The notes below the pieces were generated by a model. That model was not told the origin of the DNA. It saw only the letters and a list, made by a program, of their open reading frames with translations, and did not search any database. Shown piece after piece: positions 25,366-37,045 of a stretch of DNA of 64,000 nt (within the stretch, counting starts at the first letter, position 1; every line of letters begins with the position of its first letter). A program made the position numbers and the translations under genes. Source of the DNA: Escallonia rubra (taxonomy: Eukaryota > Streptophyta > Magnoliopsida > Escalloniales > Escalloniaceae); NCBI GenBank assembly GCA_033065855.1, contig JAVXUO010003001.1, positions 806,001-870,000 of the forward strand. Direction: 5' to 3'.

Positions 25366-25760
25366 AGAGAGTCTGAAGTGTTGAGTTGGAGATGTTGGAA
25401 GCAATTAATCCTTCATAGTAATGTAGAAATTATTGTATGATTCAGGACCAAAGGTCCTAACTATTTAAAAACATTAGATGTATTGTATTAGAGTGCCTTT
25501 CTTGAATTTCTTGAGTACCCTAAAAACTGGCCCAGATGTAATGTAAAAGCTTTTCACCTTAGCCTCCCTTTCCTTTTTAAGAAAGCACTTGGTTAAGCTT
25601 TCATAGGCTCGCCCAAGGAGCAAGCTATAGCACAAAGAGAGAGGATATCTCAAGGAAAAGAAGGGAAGAGAATAAAATTTCTAGGCAGGCTAGTGCTGAA
25701 AACTGTGAAATTACAATAACCAGAAACTAAATTATATCTCCCAAAATGAATGGCTTCTTT
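25366..25760. other. 3' flank of RING copy 2
   Basis: Contains a segment homologous to 39830-40080 beside copy 3 (GGACCAAAGGTCCTAA here, GGACCAATGGTCCTAA there). This shows that the duplication extends about 300-600 bases beyond the stop codon. Confidence 0.5.
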
Positions 25761-25765
25761 CAAAA

Positions 25766-27174
25766 TTAGGCCAGAGCAGTTTTTTTACATATGGGGCATA
25801 AATTCTTCTGCATTAGCCACGGTGCAATGCAGCTTGAGTGGAAGTCATGCCCACAGTCTAGCTTGCCGAGCTCGTCACCAATTGCAAATTCATCCTGCAA
25901 TTTGTACAACGAAACTAACACTAAGATAAATGGTTTACAACTTATGAAACAAGCCTTAAGAAAAAGGCAAGTATGGGGAGGAGTTGAGGGTATAAAAAGT
26001 GCTCATTCTTTGTGGAAGGGGGAGGGAAAGTTGATCAAAATTGTGGCTTTCTTACCAGACAAATACAACATATTTTTTCATCTTCTGGACATGCTAGTCC
26101 TAGGGAGAAAGCGTATCGATACCGTCTCATACGCATGGAGATGGCTTCCTCGCCCAGCCCAGTGCTCACGAATCCGATTTGATCTTGTAAGTCCACCAAG
26201 TCCTACGCTCAGACTGGAAATGTAAGCAAAGTTTCCAAGATTGACAGGAGTTCGATTGATTATCTGTTGCATAGTGTCTTACCTCATATGACATGTCATC
26301 TATATCGAGCCACATCTCCTCCAGCAAATCATTGCCCTCGTCCACGTCCTCCTCAACGTCCTCAACCTGAAGAAACAGATTATCATGTAAGAAACTAGAG
26401 ACTAACTTATGCATTTAGATGTTTGTAAATACAGGAAAAGAGAGAAAAAAGACATTGATAAGCAAGAAAAAGGTTTAGCGTAGTCAAGAGCAGTTAACCG
26501 TGATCACATTAGAGCGCTCAAACTTCATAGAATGATAAGACACAAAAATAAAACTTTGGGATACCAACCTCGTCAGATACTGCTGCAAACCTCTGATCAG
26601 CATCAGCTTGCCATGTTTCAGGAGGGATTGGCAGAGAGTTCATCACTGAGGTCCCAAACAAGGAGACTCTTTCTGAAAATGATGCTCGACTCTCTGCTGT
26701 TCTTGGACGAACATTCCTCCAATAGCTTTCTGGCCTTTCGGTTCCAAGCATTGCGAATCCAACCATAGGAGTCCCTTGGCCTGACTGACCATGATTTTGA
26801 AGAGTATCAGAGGGCAAGCCCATATTCAAGCTCCCCGAAGTACTGCAACCCGAATCTACGTGTTGCTGGGCAGCTTCAGCTTCTCTTCTACTTTCAACAG
26901 CACGCCTGAATGTGTTGTCATCGCTATCATTCCGGTTCAAGTCAAAGCCTAGGTCAAAAGTTTCAGGAGAAACTCGAGGACAGTTCAACCACGACATGTC
27001 GGGGCTCATTGGTTCGAGTATAAGGTTGTGCGAGCTGATAGTAGAGCTCGATTGAGCCACATCTATAGCCGGCACTGCGCTGGGCCGTACCAACTCAGTA
27101 TTGTTGGCATTGGCACGATTGCTGGAGTAGAAGATTCGCGTGCGGGAACTGCTACTGCTGCTTTCACCTTGCAT
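25766..27174 (-). CDS. RING-H2 E3 ubiquitin ligase, MBR/RHG1A/HIP1-like (copy 2)
   Basis: Four coding exons on the minus strand: 27174-26569, 26366-26283, 26202-26056 and 25894-25766. All junctions are GT/AG and phase 0, giving 321 residues with no internal stop. It starts MQGESSSSSSRTR and shares LEPMSPDM, SGSLNMG, ESYWRNVRPR and MSYE blocks with copy 1. The RING ligands are all present (C275, C278, C293, H295, H298, C301, C312, C315; CGHDFHSSC and CPIC). Compared with copy 1 it has lost about 80 residues of the N-terminal region and 10 of the acidic exon. The open frame and intact splice sites suggest a functional or recently functional gene, although the TATA box is altered. Confidence 0.82.
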
Positions 27175-28432
27175 TGTAGTTTCACAATCAAATGCGAAAG
27201 ATGCGCAAGGAAGTCCACAAACTTGGAGCTTAATTGGGGGAAAAAAGAATTTCTCTGGCAGCCTGAAATTTCACCAAGTTTAGAGAGGGACTTGATGAAA
27301 TAATTAGTAGAATGAAATTGAAGACGTACTATTCACAACACCTGTACATGTGCATACGTTTGTGTTTGACTGACATGTAAAACTCATTGGGGTAAGATGG
27401 AGCCAATGTAAACAAGCATATTTTAGATGAGATCTAAGTCCACCTCACTGTATTTGTGAAATTTGAACTGTTCTGATTTCCTCGTAGTATTATGGCAATT
27501 AGGCATGTTCTGATCCCAATTCTTTAGCCTTTGATTTCCAAATCCACCCAAAGAGGTTTATGTACTTTTTGGTCATATGCATTTGTTCTGATCTCGCATG
27601 CATGTTGTGAGATTATAAAGAAAGGGCTAAATCCAATAAAACGCTGTGAATCAATGAAGAACATGGATGCAAGCTAAATCAGAACTTTTTAACCAAGCCA
27701 AGGTAAGCGTAAGGGATATCAACAATTATACCAATCAACGTCAGAAATTATTCACGCCCTGGCCTTTTGACCAGAGCCTAAGCAGAGCTATAGCCCGCGG
27801 GTTCTATTCTCTACACCACTAGAAAATGTGCATGAAACACGAGATCAGGAATTACCAATTTCTAACCTGACAAAGATGGGGTATTCGAAACACATGCACA
27901 CACAGAGGTAATCGCTCAACAAATTAGCAAAAATGAATTAAACCAAAAATGAATTTTTCATTAGAAAATGTGCATGAAAAACTATATAGCATTTTTCTGT
28001 GGAACAAAAATGAATTGAACCAAAAGCCTGATTCCAAAATCAGATCCAATAGTTGGTACAAGAAAATATATCCACTAATACAAGATTCGGTCATTGAAGA
28101 AAATGCATGAAAACTAAATCAATAATCAAAATTTTGTAACGACAACAAGATAAACAGACTGTATATCAACCAAAAAAAAAAAAAAACACAGAGGATCACT
28201 GAAAATCAGCAAAAAGCACTAGATAGCATTCTTCACTTTAAAAGAAAGGACTTATGGCAAAAGCCTGGTTTCAAAACCAGGTGCTATCCCATATATAAGC
28301 AGAGATTTCTCCTAATTTCTCATGCCTGCACAAAATGCAGTCACTCGCTGAAAACATGCATGGACCAACTATATCACGAGTAAAAATTAGTAGTCAAGCC
28401 AATATAAGCAAAAGGGTTATCAAGAATTGTAC
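27175..28432 (-). other. Leader and leader intron of RING copy 2
   Basis: A minus-strand acceptor (TTTCAG then GCTGCC, near 27261) precedes the leader ahead of the ATG. The donor of the non-coding exon is at 28432-28431. The intervening sequence shares scattered blocks with the copy 1 intron. No separate gene was seen. Confidence 0.5.
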
Positions 28433-28640
28433 CCTTTTGACCAGAACCTATGCAAGAACTGCAGAACTCTCAATTCTCTCCCTATACTCTTCGTTCCATA
28501 GAAGCAATCTAGCAATAGATAGCTTCATGCATAGGGAGAGATTTACAGGGGGTGTGAAGAATTGAGATTGCATAGTTTCAAAGGGCCGTTTGAATGCCAT
28601 AATGACACTTTCCATTACAGACAAGTGAGCAAGAAGTGTC
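28433..28640 (-). promoter_or_regulatory. Non-coding first exon and promoter of RING copy 2
   Basis: The exon is about 28433-28550 and matches copy 1 (GTTCTGCAGTTCTTGC). At the place of the copy 1 TATA box (about 28541) this copy reads CTGTAAATC, a base change that may weaken transcription. The open frame 28448-28678 is not a gene. Confidence 0.5.
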
Positions 28641-28759
28641 ATCTTTGGCTGATGACCGTGTGGTAAAGTCTTGAGCATGACCCTCCCCGTGGCGTTTGAT
28701 ATTCTTCGTCTTTCACCTTTCTTCTTACTTTCCTGGTTGTATCACATTTCAGACTTTCT

Positions 28760-29129
28760 TAACAGAATTCATAATTTCACACACTGTTCATACCTTTAAA
28801 CTTTGTTTTCATACCACCTGCTGTATTGGAACCTTTCGGTTTCTTTTCAAACCATGAAATTTACAGGTTTCCCCCTCAAGTTGTGCCATCGAGTCTTTTC
28901 AAATCATGCTAGGTGTTATTTCATTTTTCTGCTCATAACTAACAATGGGTGATGATTTAGTTTTACTTTTATTACGTGCTGTTTCGATATGCTCCACACA
29001 AGTGTGCTATCGAGCATTGATTCTTCCGTTCATTTGTTTCAGTTAGTGTTAATGGCGGACAACGATTTTATCAGTTCTCATTGTGCTTAGAGAGTTCAGT
29101 TAATTGATGAACATGATGATGGTACTTTA
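28760..29129. other. Intergenic DNA, nothing recognised
   Basis: Upstream flank of copy 2. The first part still resembles the copy 1 upstream region (ACCTGCTGTATTGGA occurs in both); the rest is unassigned. Confidence 0.45.
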
Positions 29130-29138
29130 TTTTAAGTA

Positions 29139-32100
29139 GGGCAAATTATACAAAACTCCCCTGAAGTTTGCTTTAATTACATTCAGTTCCTACAAACTTT
29201 GATAATTACACTAAATTAAACTTTTTTATTTTTCTATTAACAGAGCTCACAGAATCAACAAAAAGACAATAATATCCCTCGTAAACAAAAAAAATTACCC
29301 AGTTATCTCCTATCTCTCTTTGTCACACACACACACACTACTGCTGGTCGCATGCCGAGGGCTGTCGATAGCCACCATCCACTACCGGTCGCACGCTAAT
29401 GGCCACTGCTAATTGCCCAACTGCCAGCCACCCATGGCCCACGAGACGCGGGCACCAGTTGCCCAGCCGCCGGCCACCCACGGCCCCTGAGATGCCACCG
29501 ACAATGGCCCAACCGTCGCCAATCAAGAGCCCATAGGAGACTCCTGCTCGCCATCATACACCATCTCCGTCGAGGCCCGAGGGCCACCATCGATCGGCCT
29601 ACCGACGACTACCCCGCCTTTCCGGCCATCACGACAATCCAGCATTTCCCCGAGCACCGCCACCAATCGCACAATCCACCACCGCAGGATATATATTTTC
29701 TTTTGAAAAGCGGAGAAATTTTATTTAAAACATACTACTGAGTCACACAGCGTGCGGTGACTCTCCCACTTGAGTCAGAATACAGGTGGTTTGTCAGAAA
29801 GGACGGCGCTTGTTCCCATAACTGAAAATCGGAGCGCTGATCCGCTGCCTGCTTTGCCAAGAAGTCCGCACAAAAGTTCGTTTCCCGATACTTGTGGGAA
29901 ACAGTTACCTGCCAAGGACGTTTAAGGAGTGCCCTGCAGTCCAACACCAAAGTTTCCATGAGGGGGAGGGGGGGTTTATCATTTGTTAGTAATTCAACAA
30001 CATATTTATCATCAATGTCTAGCTCAAAGTTACGGCATTGATGGTCCCATGCAAGTATGAGACCGTCTCTCACCGCCCACCACTCCGCGGTGTGGCTATC
30101 GATGTAGAGCAGACGCCGCGAACAGCCGACCACCTAATTTCTTTTATAGTCTCTAATGATAGCCGTCGCTCCCCCTAGTTGCTGGCTTTGATGAGCACTA
30201 CCGTCGGTATTGATTTTCAGCCAATGCGGAGGAGGAGGAGTCCAGCCTATTAAAGATTGAACACTGGTGTTGGCTTTCTGACTTTGGTTGGTGAAAAAAA
30301 TATAGTCTTGAGCTTGGGCCTTTGCTTTAGTGATTAACACATGGGCTTCAGGGAAAGGTTCCTGAAGAATAGCCATCTTGTTGCGATGCGTCCAGATAAG
30401 GGATATGATAAAGGCAAAGGCCACATTCCAGGGAATTTCTGAGATTTGCACAGTAATTTTAGTCCCTATGTTAGCTTTGAGCCAGGCGTGAAAAGGTTTG
30501 TTCAGGTGGCGACCATTAAAGGCCTCCCGGTTCGCCTGGCTCCATATGTTTTTTACTGCGGGACAAGTTCTAAGACAGTGATCAACAGTTTCCTCGCTAC
30601 CGTAATTATGAGGACAGAGATTTGATTCTAGCCAAAAGAGATTGGAGCGAACATGAAGAACGTAGTGACAACATTTCCAAATTAAACTTTGGATGCGAGG
30701 AGGACAATTGAGTCCAAATCCAATGCCAATCACCATGGACATGTATGGAATGCCTTTGCATGCAATAGTAAGCCGACTTAACAGTGCAAACGCCTTTATC
30801 GTAAGGCCAAATAATAGTGTCACGTCTGTTATGGTAAAGGGGGAGGGGAATAGCTGTAATGATCTCAACAATATTTGCAGGTAAAATATTAAGGAGCGTA
30901 TCCCGATCCCATATATTATTTGCTATAACATCCTTCACTTTCAGGTTCATAATCCTAATAGGAAGGGGGCCAATCAGGAGGCCCCTGATAAGGCCGTCCA
31001 GGTGCCAATTTTGGTCCCAAAAGGATATACTTTCCCCCGTTCCAACTTTCCATCGGAGTTTTTTTGCGAGTGTGTCTCGCGCAAGTAAGACATGTTTCCA
31101 GAAAGGGGAACTCTTAGAGGTAGCTTTAGCGAACCAAATCGAATCATTTGGATGGTATTTTGACTTAAGAGCTTGAGCTTGTAAAGAATTAGGACTATCC
31201 CACAGACGCCACACAAGGTTAATAAACATAGCCTCATTTATAGCTTTAACCTTGCGAATACCCAGTCCTCCGTTAGCCAGAGGAATAGTGATTTTGTCCC
31301 AGTTAAGAGGATGCCATTTTCTATCAGTTTCAGTGTGACCTCAAAGAAAATTACGGCTAATGGAATCAAGTTTGGCGGCGACAGTACCGGGAAGGACATA
31401 AGCCTGCATCGTATAAGTGGGAATAGCGTTAAGGACCGACCTAACAAGGGTAGTACGCCCTGCTAACAAAAGAGAATGGATCTTCCAAGTTGCTAGTTTC
31501 GAACGGGTTTGTGTAATGAGGTGAGAGAAATAGTCAGTGGTAATCCTGCCATGTGTAAGGGGTACACCCAGATATTTATCAAACCGGTCGGTGGCCGGAA
31601 TACCCGCTTGCTGGCAAATAAAGTTGCGAATGTCACAGGGGGTGTTTTTGGAGAAGAGGATTTTAGATTTGTTCATGTTTATCCTAAGCCCCGACTCAGC
31701 ACTAAAAGAGTTAAAAATGTTCAAAACATTCCGAAAGTTTTCCTTAGTTGCCCGACCAAAGAGAAGAATCTCGTCCGCGAATAAAAGGTGAGAAATGCCA
31801 ATGCCCCCCCGGGTATCTACACGGTAATGAATGGGTCTTGTGCTTCTTGATCTAGACCGCCAGATCTACACCAGGCAAAAACGAACCCACCGCCGCCACC
31901 ACCACGAAGCTCAATCCTGTGCTTCTTGATCGATGATGTTTCGGCACCGCCGCGAGCCAAATCCCTCTAGTTTTGCTTCTTTGTTTATTCAGTAGTTGTT
32001 TCTCTGGTTTTGCCATTTTTCTTCGATTAGGTTCTAAGCAGTGATTTGGGTGTAATCCAGTGATGGCTTTTATGCTTGAGTTGGTGGTTGCCGGTGGATT

Positions 32101-32480
32101 TGGGCTTGAGTTACGGGCACGACGGCGGTTAGAGTGTATGTATGTGTGTGTGAGTGTGTTTTTCTTTGTGTTTGAGAGAGAGAGAGAGATGGGCAGTGGT
32201 GTTTGCGGGGTGCGATGGTGCTTGCGGGGGGATGACAGTGTGCCGGTGGTGGTTTGTTGTGACGGCGGTGGTGGCTGAATAATAGAAAGACAACTTAAGG
32301 GCAATTTCGGTAGACCACAAAAAGTTATGTAGTACCTTGATTTTAATTGACGGACGGTTGACGGAATGGAGTTTTGTGTAAACATATTACAAACTACATG
32401 GAGCTTAGTGTAATTATCAAAGTTAGTGGGAGCTGAGTGTAATTAAGGTAAACCTCAAGAGAGTTTTGTGTAATTTGTCC
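29139..32480. mobile_element. Mutator-like element with 9-bp target duplication and nested LINE
   Basis: Perfect direct repeats TTTTAAGTA flank it (29130-29138 and 32481-32489). The TIRs start GGGCAAATTATACAAAACTC on the left and GGACAAATTACACAAAACTC on the right (reverse complement); homology continues for about 90 bases (ATTACACTMAG, ACTTTGATAATTACAC). The interior is GC-rich and gene-like on both sides (29340-29690 and 31860-32280), with a truncated LINE inserted between. No MuDR-type transposase is present. Confidence 0.9.
29695..31840 (-). pseudogene. 5'-truncated, decayed LINE (reverse transcriptase, zf-RVT and RNase H)
   Basis: Read on the minus strand from about 31840: GGIGISHLLFADEILLFGR (end of the RT palm), YLGVPLTHGRI, the thumb-like WKIHSLLLAGRTTLVRSVL, PLANGGLGIRKVKAINEAM, then SAYY and the zf-RVT-type CPHNYGSEETVDHCLRTC. 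The RNase H follows, with INTDGSAH, DSHTAEWWAVRDGL and HKYRETNFCADFLAKQA. It is disabled. The N-terminal half is absent, Trp codons have become stops near 31339 (TGA) and 30131 (TAG), and a frameshift lies near 30690. The FADD box reads FADE. An A-rich tail-like sequence lies at about 29690-29705. This is a plant L1-type element. Confidence 0.9.
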
Positions 32481-32489
32481 TTTTAAGTA

Positions 32490-33343
32490 TTGGAACTCGT
32501 TACCGTTAATATAGTTAAGCAACAATTCATTATAGCCAGTCTTGTCCTCGTATAATCGTTTTGTTGCCTTGCTTTATTTGGTAGCATGAGGAGACGACCT
32601 TGGTCTAACGACATTAATGGTCTCATGTTATTGATACCACTGTTTATGTCGTTCTTTAGTCTATCATCAATGTCAAACCTCAATTTTAGGTTTGTCATTG
32701 TGTTTACTGTTACCAGTTCCACAATTCTTTCTATGCCGTTAATTAGGTTTACTTTATTCGATATGCCTGTTTATGCTTGGTGTATGTTGATTTCATCGTT
32801 TTCTTGCTGATACCATCTCTTTAGTTTCACCAGCAAGATAATTAAACATGTGACTAATCATAGCCATTTTTTTTTTGTATGAAATTTGTAGTGGTATTGC
32901 TTTTCCAACACACTCTCTTGCTACTTTTGCATTATGTGTGTCATTAAAAGGCTATTGCATTTTTAGCAACAAAGAGGTGCAAAAATAATTGATAGATTTT
33001 TCTTACTATATATCACCTCCTATTTAGTGATGAATCATGGTTATAAGGATATTGGCATTTTTATAAACACATTTAGGATAAAATCTTAGCAACGGTTGTC
33101 TAGCATCACAAAATTTGTTACAATGGCATAGTTACCATTAATTGTAGCTATTTGCATCGGTCATAGTAATTTCAAAAACTAAAGTAACAAGACTTTCAAG
33201 TAAGAACGAAAAAACTATCACGAAGTTGATGTTGGTTCAAAAACTTGATTTCATTACCTTTGAGGAGCTAATATGTACTTGTTTAATTACTCTTTGGTAC
33301 CATTAATAGGAGACTTTATTTTAACCACATGACAATTTTAGGT
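32490..33343. other. AT-rich intergenic DNA
   Basis: No gene recognised; short frames only. Confidence 0.4.
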
Positions 33344-33717
33344 TGCATTTGAAATCACTTCCAGTTTTGATTTTTTGTTTCCAAAAAAACAAAAATAAAA
33401 ACCAATTTAGTTTTTATTTTTTACAAAAATAAATGGGTGTTTGATTACCCAGTTTTTATTTTGAGTTTTTTCTTTAGTGGTGGTTTACGGTAGCTGGTGG
33501 TGGTGGGAGGGGGTGGTCTCAAATTAAAAATTAAAACTGAAAACCCAAAACCTAAAACTCCTAAATGGGAGTTTTAAAAAACAACCCTATTTTAAAAATT
33601 AGTTTTCAAAACTGAAGAGAAAAAAAAAACAAAAATTATGTGTCAAACGCGTTTTTTTTCTCCAGTTTAAAAAATTAGAGAAAAAATGAAAACAGAAAGG
33701 TTACCAAACAGAGCCTT
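33344..33717. mobile_element. Tourist-like MITE (PIF/Harbinger type)
   Basis: The right end, read inward, is GGCTCTGTTTGGTAACCTTT; the left end is a diverged GGTTGCATTTGAAATCACTT. Both lead into T-rich sequence and are flanked by TTA (33341-33343 and 33718-33720), the target size of PIF/Harbinger elements. A partial relative lies at 49980-50100 (GGCTCCATTTGGTAAAACTT and AACGCGTTTGACACA). Confidence 0.6.
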
Positions 33718-33960
33718 AGATTCTGTAAATTTGATTTTAACGAATAAGGCAGATGACAATAAAGAAACCATCTAAAAGTAAGTAATGCAAATGGTTATTC
33801 TTTCTTATTTCACCTTTTTTTTTTGGTCCACTTTACTTAACATGAAATCTTCCTTTAATATACCATGCGAAATTAGCTTTCTATTCTATGGTACAGGTGA
33901 CACGTTTGTGGTGCGGATGCAGGAGGCTATCGAGTTAAAAGAACTTCACGAATGCTGGGG
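33718..33960. repeat. Duplicated block, copy 1 (unoccupied site)
   Basis: Matches the split block 34085-34175 plus 35576-35710: GATGACAATAAAGAAACC, GTAAGTAATG, GGTCCACTTTACTTAA, AAGATACCATGC-like and GTGACAAGTTTGTGGTGC-like segments in the same order. Here the T-run is uninterrupted. Confidence 0.8.
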
Positions 33961-34175
33961 CTTTTCCCGAGTGTGTCTAAACAATACGTAAGTATTACAC
34001 TTGGGAAAGTAGTATTGCATTCCTACAATTGTTTTAAATAAACAGACAAAAACCATAGTAAACAAAATTTAATCACAATGACAGTTTTAGATCCGTACAT
34101 CTGATTTTAAAGTCTTAAGAGAGATGACAATAAAGAAACCTTCTAAACGTAAGTAATGAAAACGTTTTTTTTTTT

Positions 34176-35575
34176 GGTTAATTACTCACGGCACCCCTGA
34201 GGTTTACCCTAAAATACACACGGACCCCCTATCTTTGAAAATTACACTCAGCTACTTTTTTTTATTTTTCATTTGACGGGGTTAACGGAATTAATAAAAA
34301 GACACTAATACCCTTCATGAAAAAACAAATTTACCCAACCCACCCACCCACTCCTCCTAACAGTTCACCGTCACTTTCGTCTCTCTGAATTCAGCTCTAA
34401 TTGGCGCCAGCTCCATCCGCCCCACCGCACAGAACCCTCACATCCCAGATGCCAAATTTTACATAGTGGAAGCCTTTCTGAGGCGACGCTGTCGTCACTG
34501 AGCGAACGACGGGTTTGCGGCGGCGATTGACTCCTCCGGCCGAAAGACATTCCTGATCCTTGTTCGCTATATGGTTTATGTCGGAAAGGTACGAAGTTGG
34601 GCCGTAATCCCGTGCTTGACCAACGCATTCGACATCAGGTATTGTCCTTCTTCTGGTTTAGGTTTTTCTTTCAAAACCCTTCCTTCACCTAAGCTCTCAT
34701 CGATAGAGCCCATGTCTCTTGACTCGACGAGGGCGGATTCCTTGGTCTGCTAGTAGTGCTAATTCCCCAGTCAATGGTATCAATTGGACCAACAGTCCTC
34801 TGGCCGGCAGGCGCCCTCCTTCCAATCACTAAGAAAAAAGGCTTCTGTTGGGATTATTTGCAGGGATAGTTTTGGGGCTGACCCAGGACCGTCGTTTGGG
34901 ATCAGGTGGTTATCGGTCAGAATACGAACTGACCAACGAGCCGACTTCAGAAGTGAAAAAAGCCGGGGAGCCTTCGATGATTCATGGAGCTAGGTGAGCT
35001 ATTACGCGCAGTTTCTTGACTTTCAAGCCTTTGAGACACCGAACGAGGAGCCGTCGTCATCCAGGCGACGATCGATTCTTCCGGCCACGACAATACGCTG
35101 AACGAGGAGCCGTCATCATCCAGCGGGTTCTAGATTCGGCTCGGTAAACGGTGTTTTTGCGATGAATCTTTCATCGGGAATTTAGCTTGGGTTGTGTACT
35201 TTAGGGAATTGATTTGTGAGGAGATTGCATCGAAAATAAGGTTTCCTTTGTTACTTCTATCCTCTTTCCAACCACGAACTTCTCTGTATGTATGTGCCTG
35301 TGTGTAAGTGGGCAGTGGATAGCTGCCGGCGGTGATGGCGGATGTCATCAATGGCGGTAGCTTGCTTTTCTGGTGAGAGAGGAGGAAGTCAAAAGGGTAT
35401 TTTTGGGATATCGTAATAAATTAATACTGCCCTAATTTTTTCTAACAGAACCCTAACGAAAATGAGTCATGTGTAACACAATGACAAACTAGAGGGGCAG
35501 AGAGTGATAAAAATACTTAGATTTAGCCGTGTGGAATTTAGGGTAAACCTCAGAGGTACCGTGTGTAATTAACCC
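34176..35575. mobile_element. Mutator-like element inserted in a T-run
   Basis: TIRs: left GGTTAATTACTCACGGCACC then CCTGAGGTTTACCCTAAA; right, reverse complement, GGGTTAATTACACACGGTAC then CTCTGAGGTTTACCCTAAA. Runs of 11 T flank both sides, consistent with a poly-T target duplication. The GC-rich interior (34370-35130) looks genic but no family was recognised; a motif GAACGAGGAGCCGTC is repeated at 35041 and 35101. Confidence 0.82.
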
Positions 35576-35579
35576 TTTT

Positions 35580-36409
35580 TTTTTTTGTCACCTTATTTTC
35601 TGGTCCACTTTACTTAATATGATGTTTTAAGAAAAGATACCATGCAAAATTATGTCTCTGTATAGTTAGGTGACAAGTTTGTGGTGCAGGTGAGATCGTG
35701 ACTACACGAGAGCGTTGATTCCAAAAATTTTACAAGTGTTGGAGTGCTGCCACAGCATTTATAAATAGTACATGACATTACATTTTTAGTAGTAGCATCG
35801 AATTTGGCAAATACTCTAGTAGTCCAGGTGTCAACTCCCCTCCCTTACATCTTTTTAGAGTGTGAATTTTCAAAATACCATGAAGTTTAGAATTCACTCA
35901 TTTTTAAATGTAAAAGTTTGTACTCTTTATAAATGTAGTCCTTTGTAGGTGACAAGTTTGTGGTGCACATTAAAATCTCAGATTTGCAGATATAATGTTT
36001 GGCCACTTTTGCGGATGGATATTATGTAATGATTCTTGATTATGGAGTAAATTAATAATAACTGAATTATAAATAAATTATCGCAACAAAGGACATAAAA
36101 TAGATGGCTGTGATCGAAAAAATAAGGGAGATAATATCTTCCACTATCACAATCTCTTCCTCCACTAACCCATCTCTCACAAGATTTTTTACTCAACACA
36201 TCCCTAACACCAAGTCCCCACAAACCCAAAACCCCATAGTGTATCAAGACAAGTACCAAAAATCACCACCAACCCACCATATACCCACCACTGCAATCTT
36301 TACCTTCACCCAAATTCACACCCTCTAATATACCTAGCCAAATTCAGATCTGTCGCCACTGTTGTGGTGATGGATGACGGAGGATGGGGTATGTATGTGC
36401 GCGCACGCA
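35580..36409. other. Remainder of duplicated block and intergenic DNA
   Basis: The first 130 bases complete the duplicated block. A further short copy of GGTGACAAGTTTGTGGTGCA lies at 35947. No gene was seen; the small frames at 35978-36328 overlap on opposite strands and have no domain. Confidence 0.45.
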
Positions 36410-36417
36410 TGTGTGTG

Positions 36418-36580
36418 CAATGGCAGATCCAGAAAATCTAATCGAGGAGCGCCAAAAAAGTGATAAAAAGTTGACGTCTAGTATAAAAAATTTCGGAAGG
36501 TTCAAGTTCACAATCATCAAGATATAAAATTTGGGAGGTGGTCGTGGCCCCCCTAGGGTCATGCATTGGTTTTGCCCTTG
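36418..36580. mobile_element. Short hAT-type MITE (163 bp)
   Basis: Its ends, CAATGGCAGATCCAG and ATTGGTTTTGCCCTTG, match the termini of the 47648-48402 element (CAGGGGCGGATCCAG type). Flanking TGTGTGTG on both sides (36410-36417, 36581-36588) fits an 8-bp duplication, though it is simple sequence. Confidence 0.7.
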
Positions 36581-36589
36581 TGTGTGTGT

Positions 36590-37042
36590 GGGTAGGGTGG
36601 GTGGGGTTGGAGACGTGGTGTGTGTGGGGGCGTGGGGGGGGGGGGGACGTGGTGTGTATGGGTGATATGGATGGGGGACAATAATGTGTGTTGGGTTGTG
36701 CCTTCAAGATCTAAACCCGACCACCACCATTTCAACCAGGCTATACTGCCAAATCTGTTGTCCTATGGCCTCCGCTCTCATACACCCGACGCAAATATAT
36801 TACTCTAACACCCCACACCAGTAAAACCTATATCGATCGATGTCAACAAACTTTCCTTGCTGCCACTTTTGTATCGATCCGTGTGGGGGGGTGTGTATGT
36901 GGGTGTCTTGAAAGACAGGTTTACCCCTCTATGTGTACGACCATCCATAATTTTTTAACATGGAGATGGTTTTAGGTCCAATCCTAAAAAATTTAAAATA
37001 TTAAGGTGTTAGGTTATACAATCAAGTTTCTGGGGTCTTAAG
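36590..37042. other. G/T-rich low-complexity and intergenic DNA
   Basis: GTGTGGGG-type sequence to about 36670, then unassigned DNA. No gene was seen. Confidence 0.4.
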
Positions 37043-37045
37043 TAA

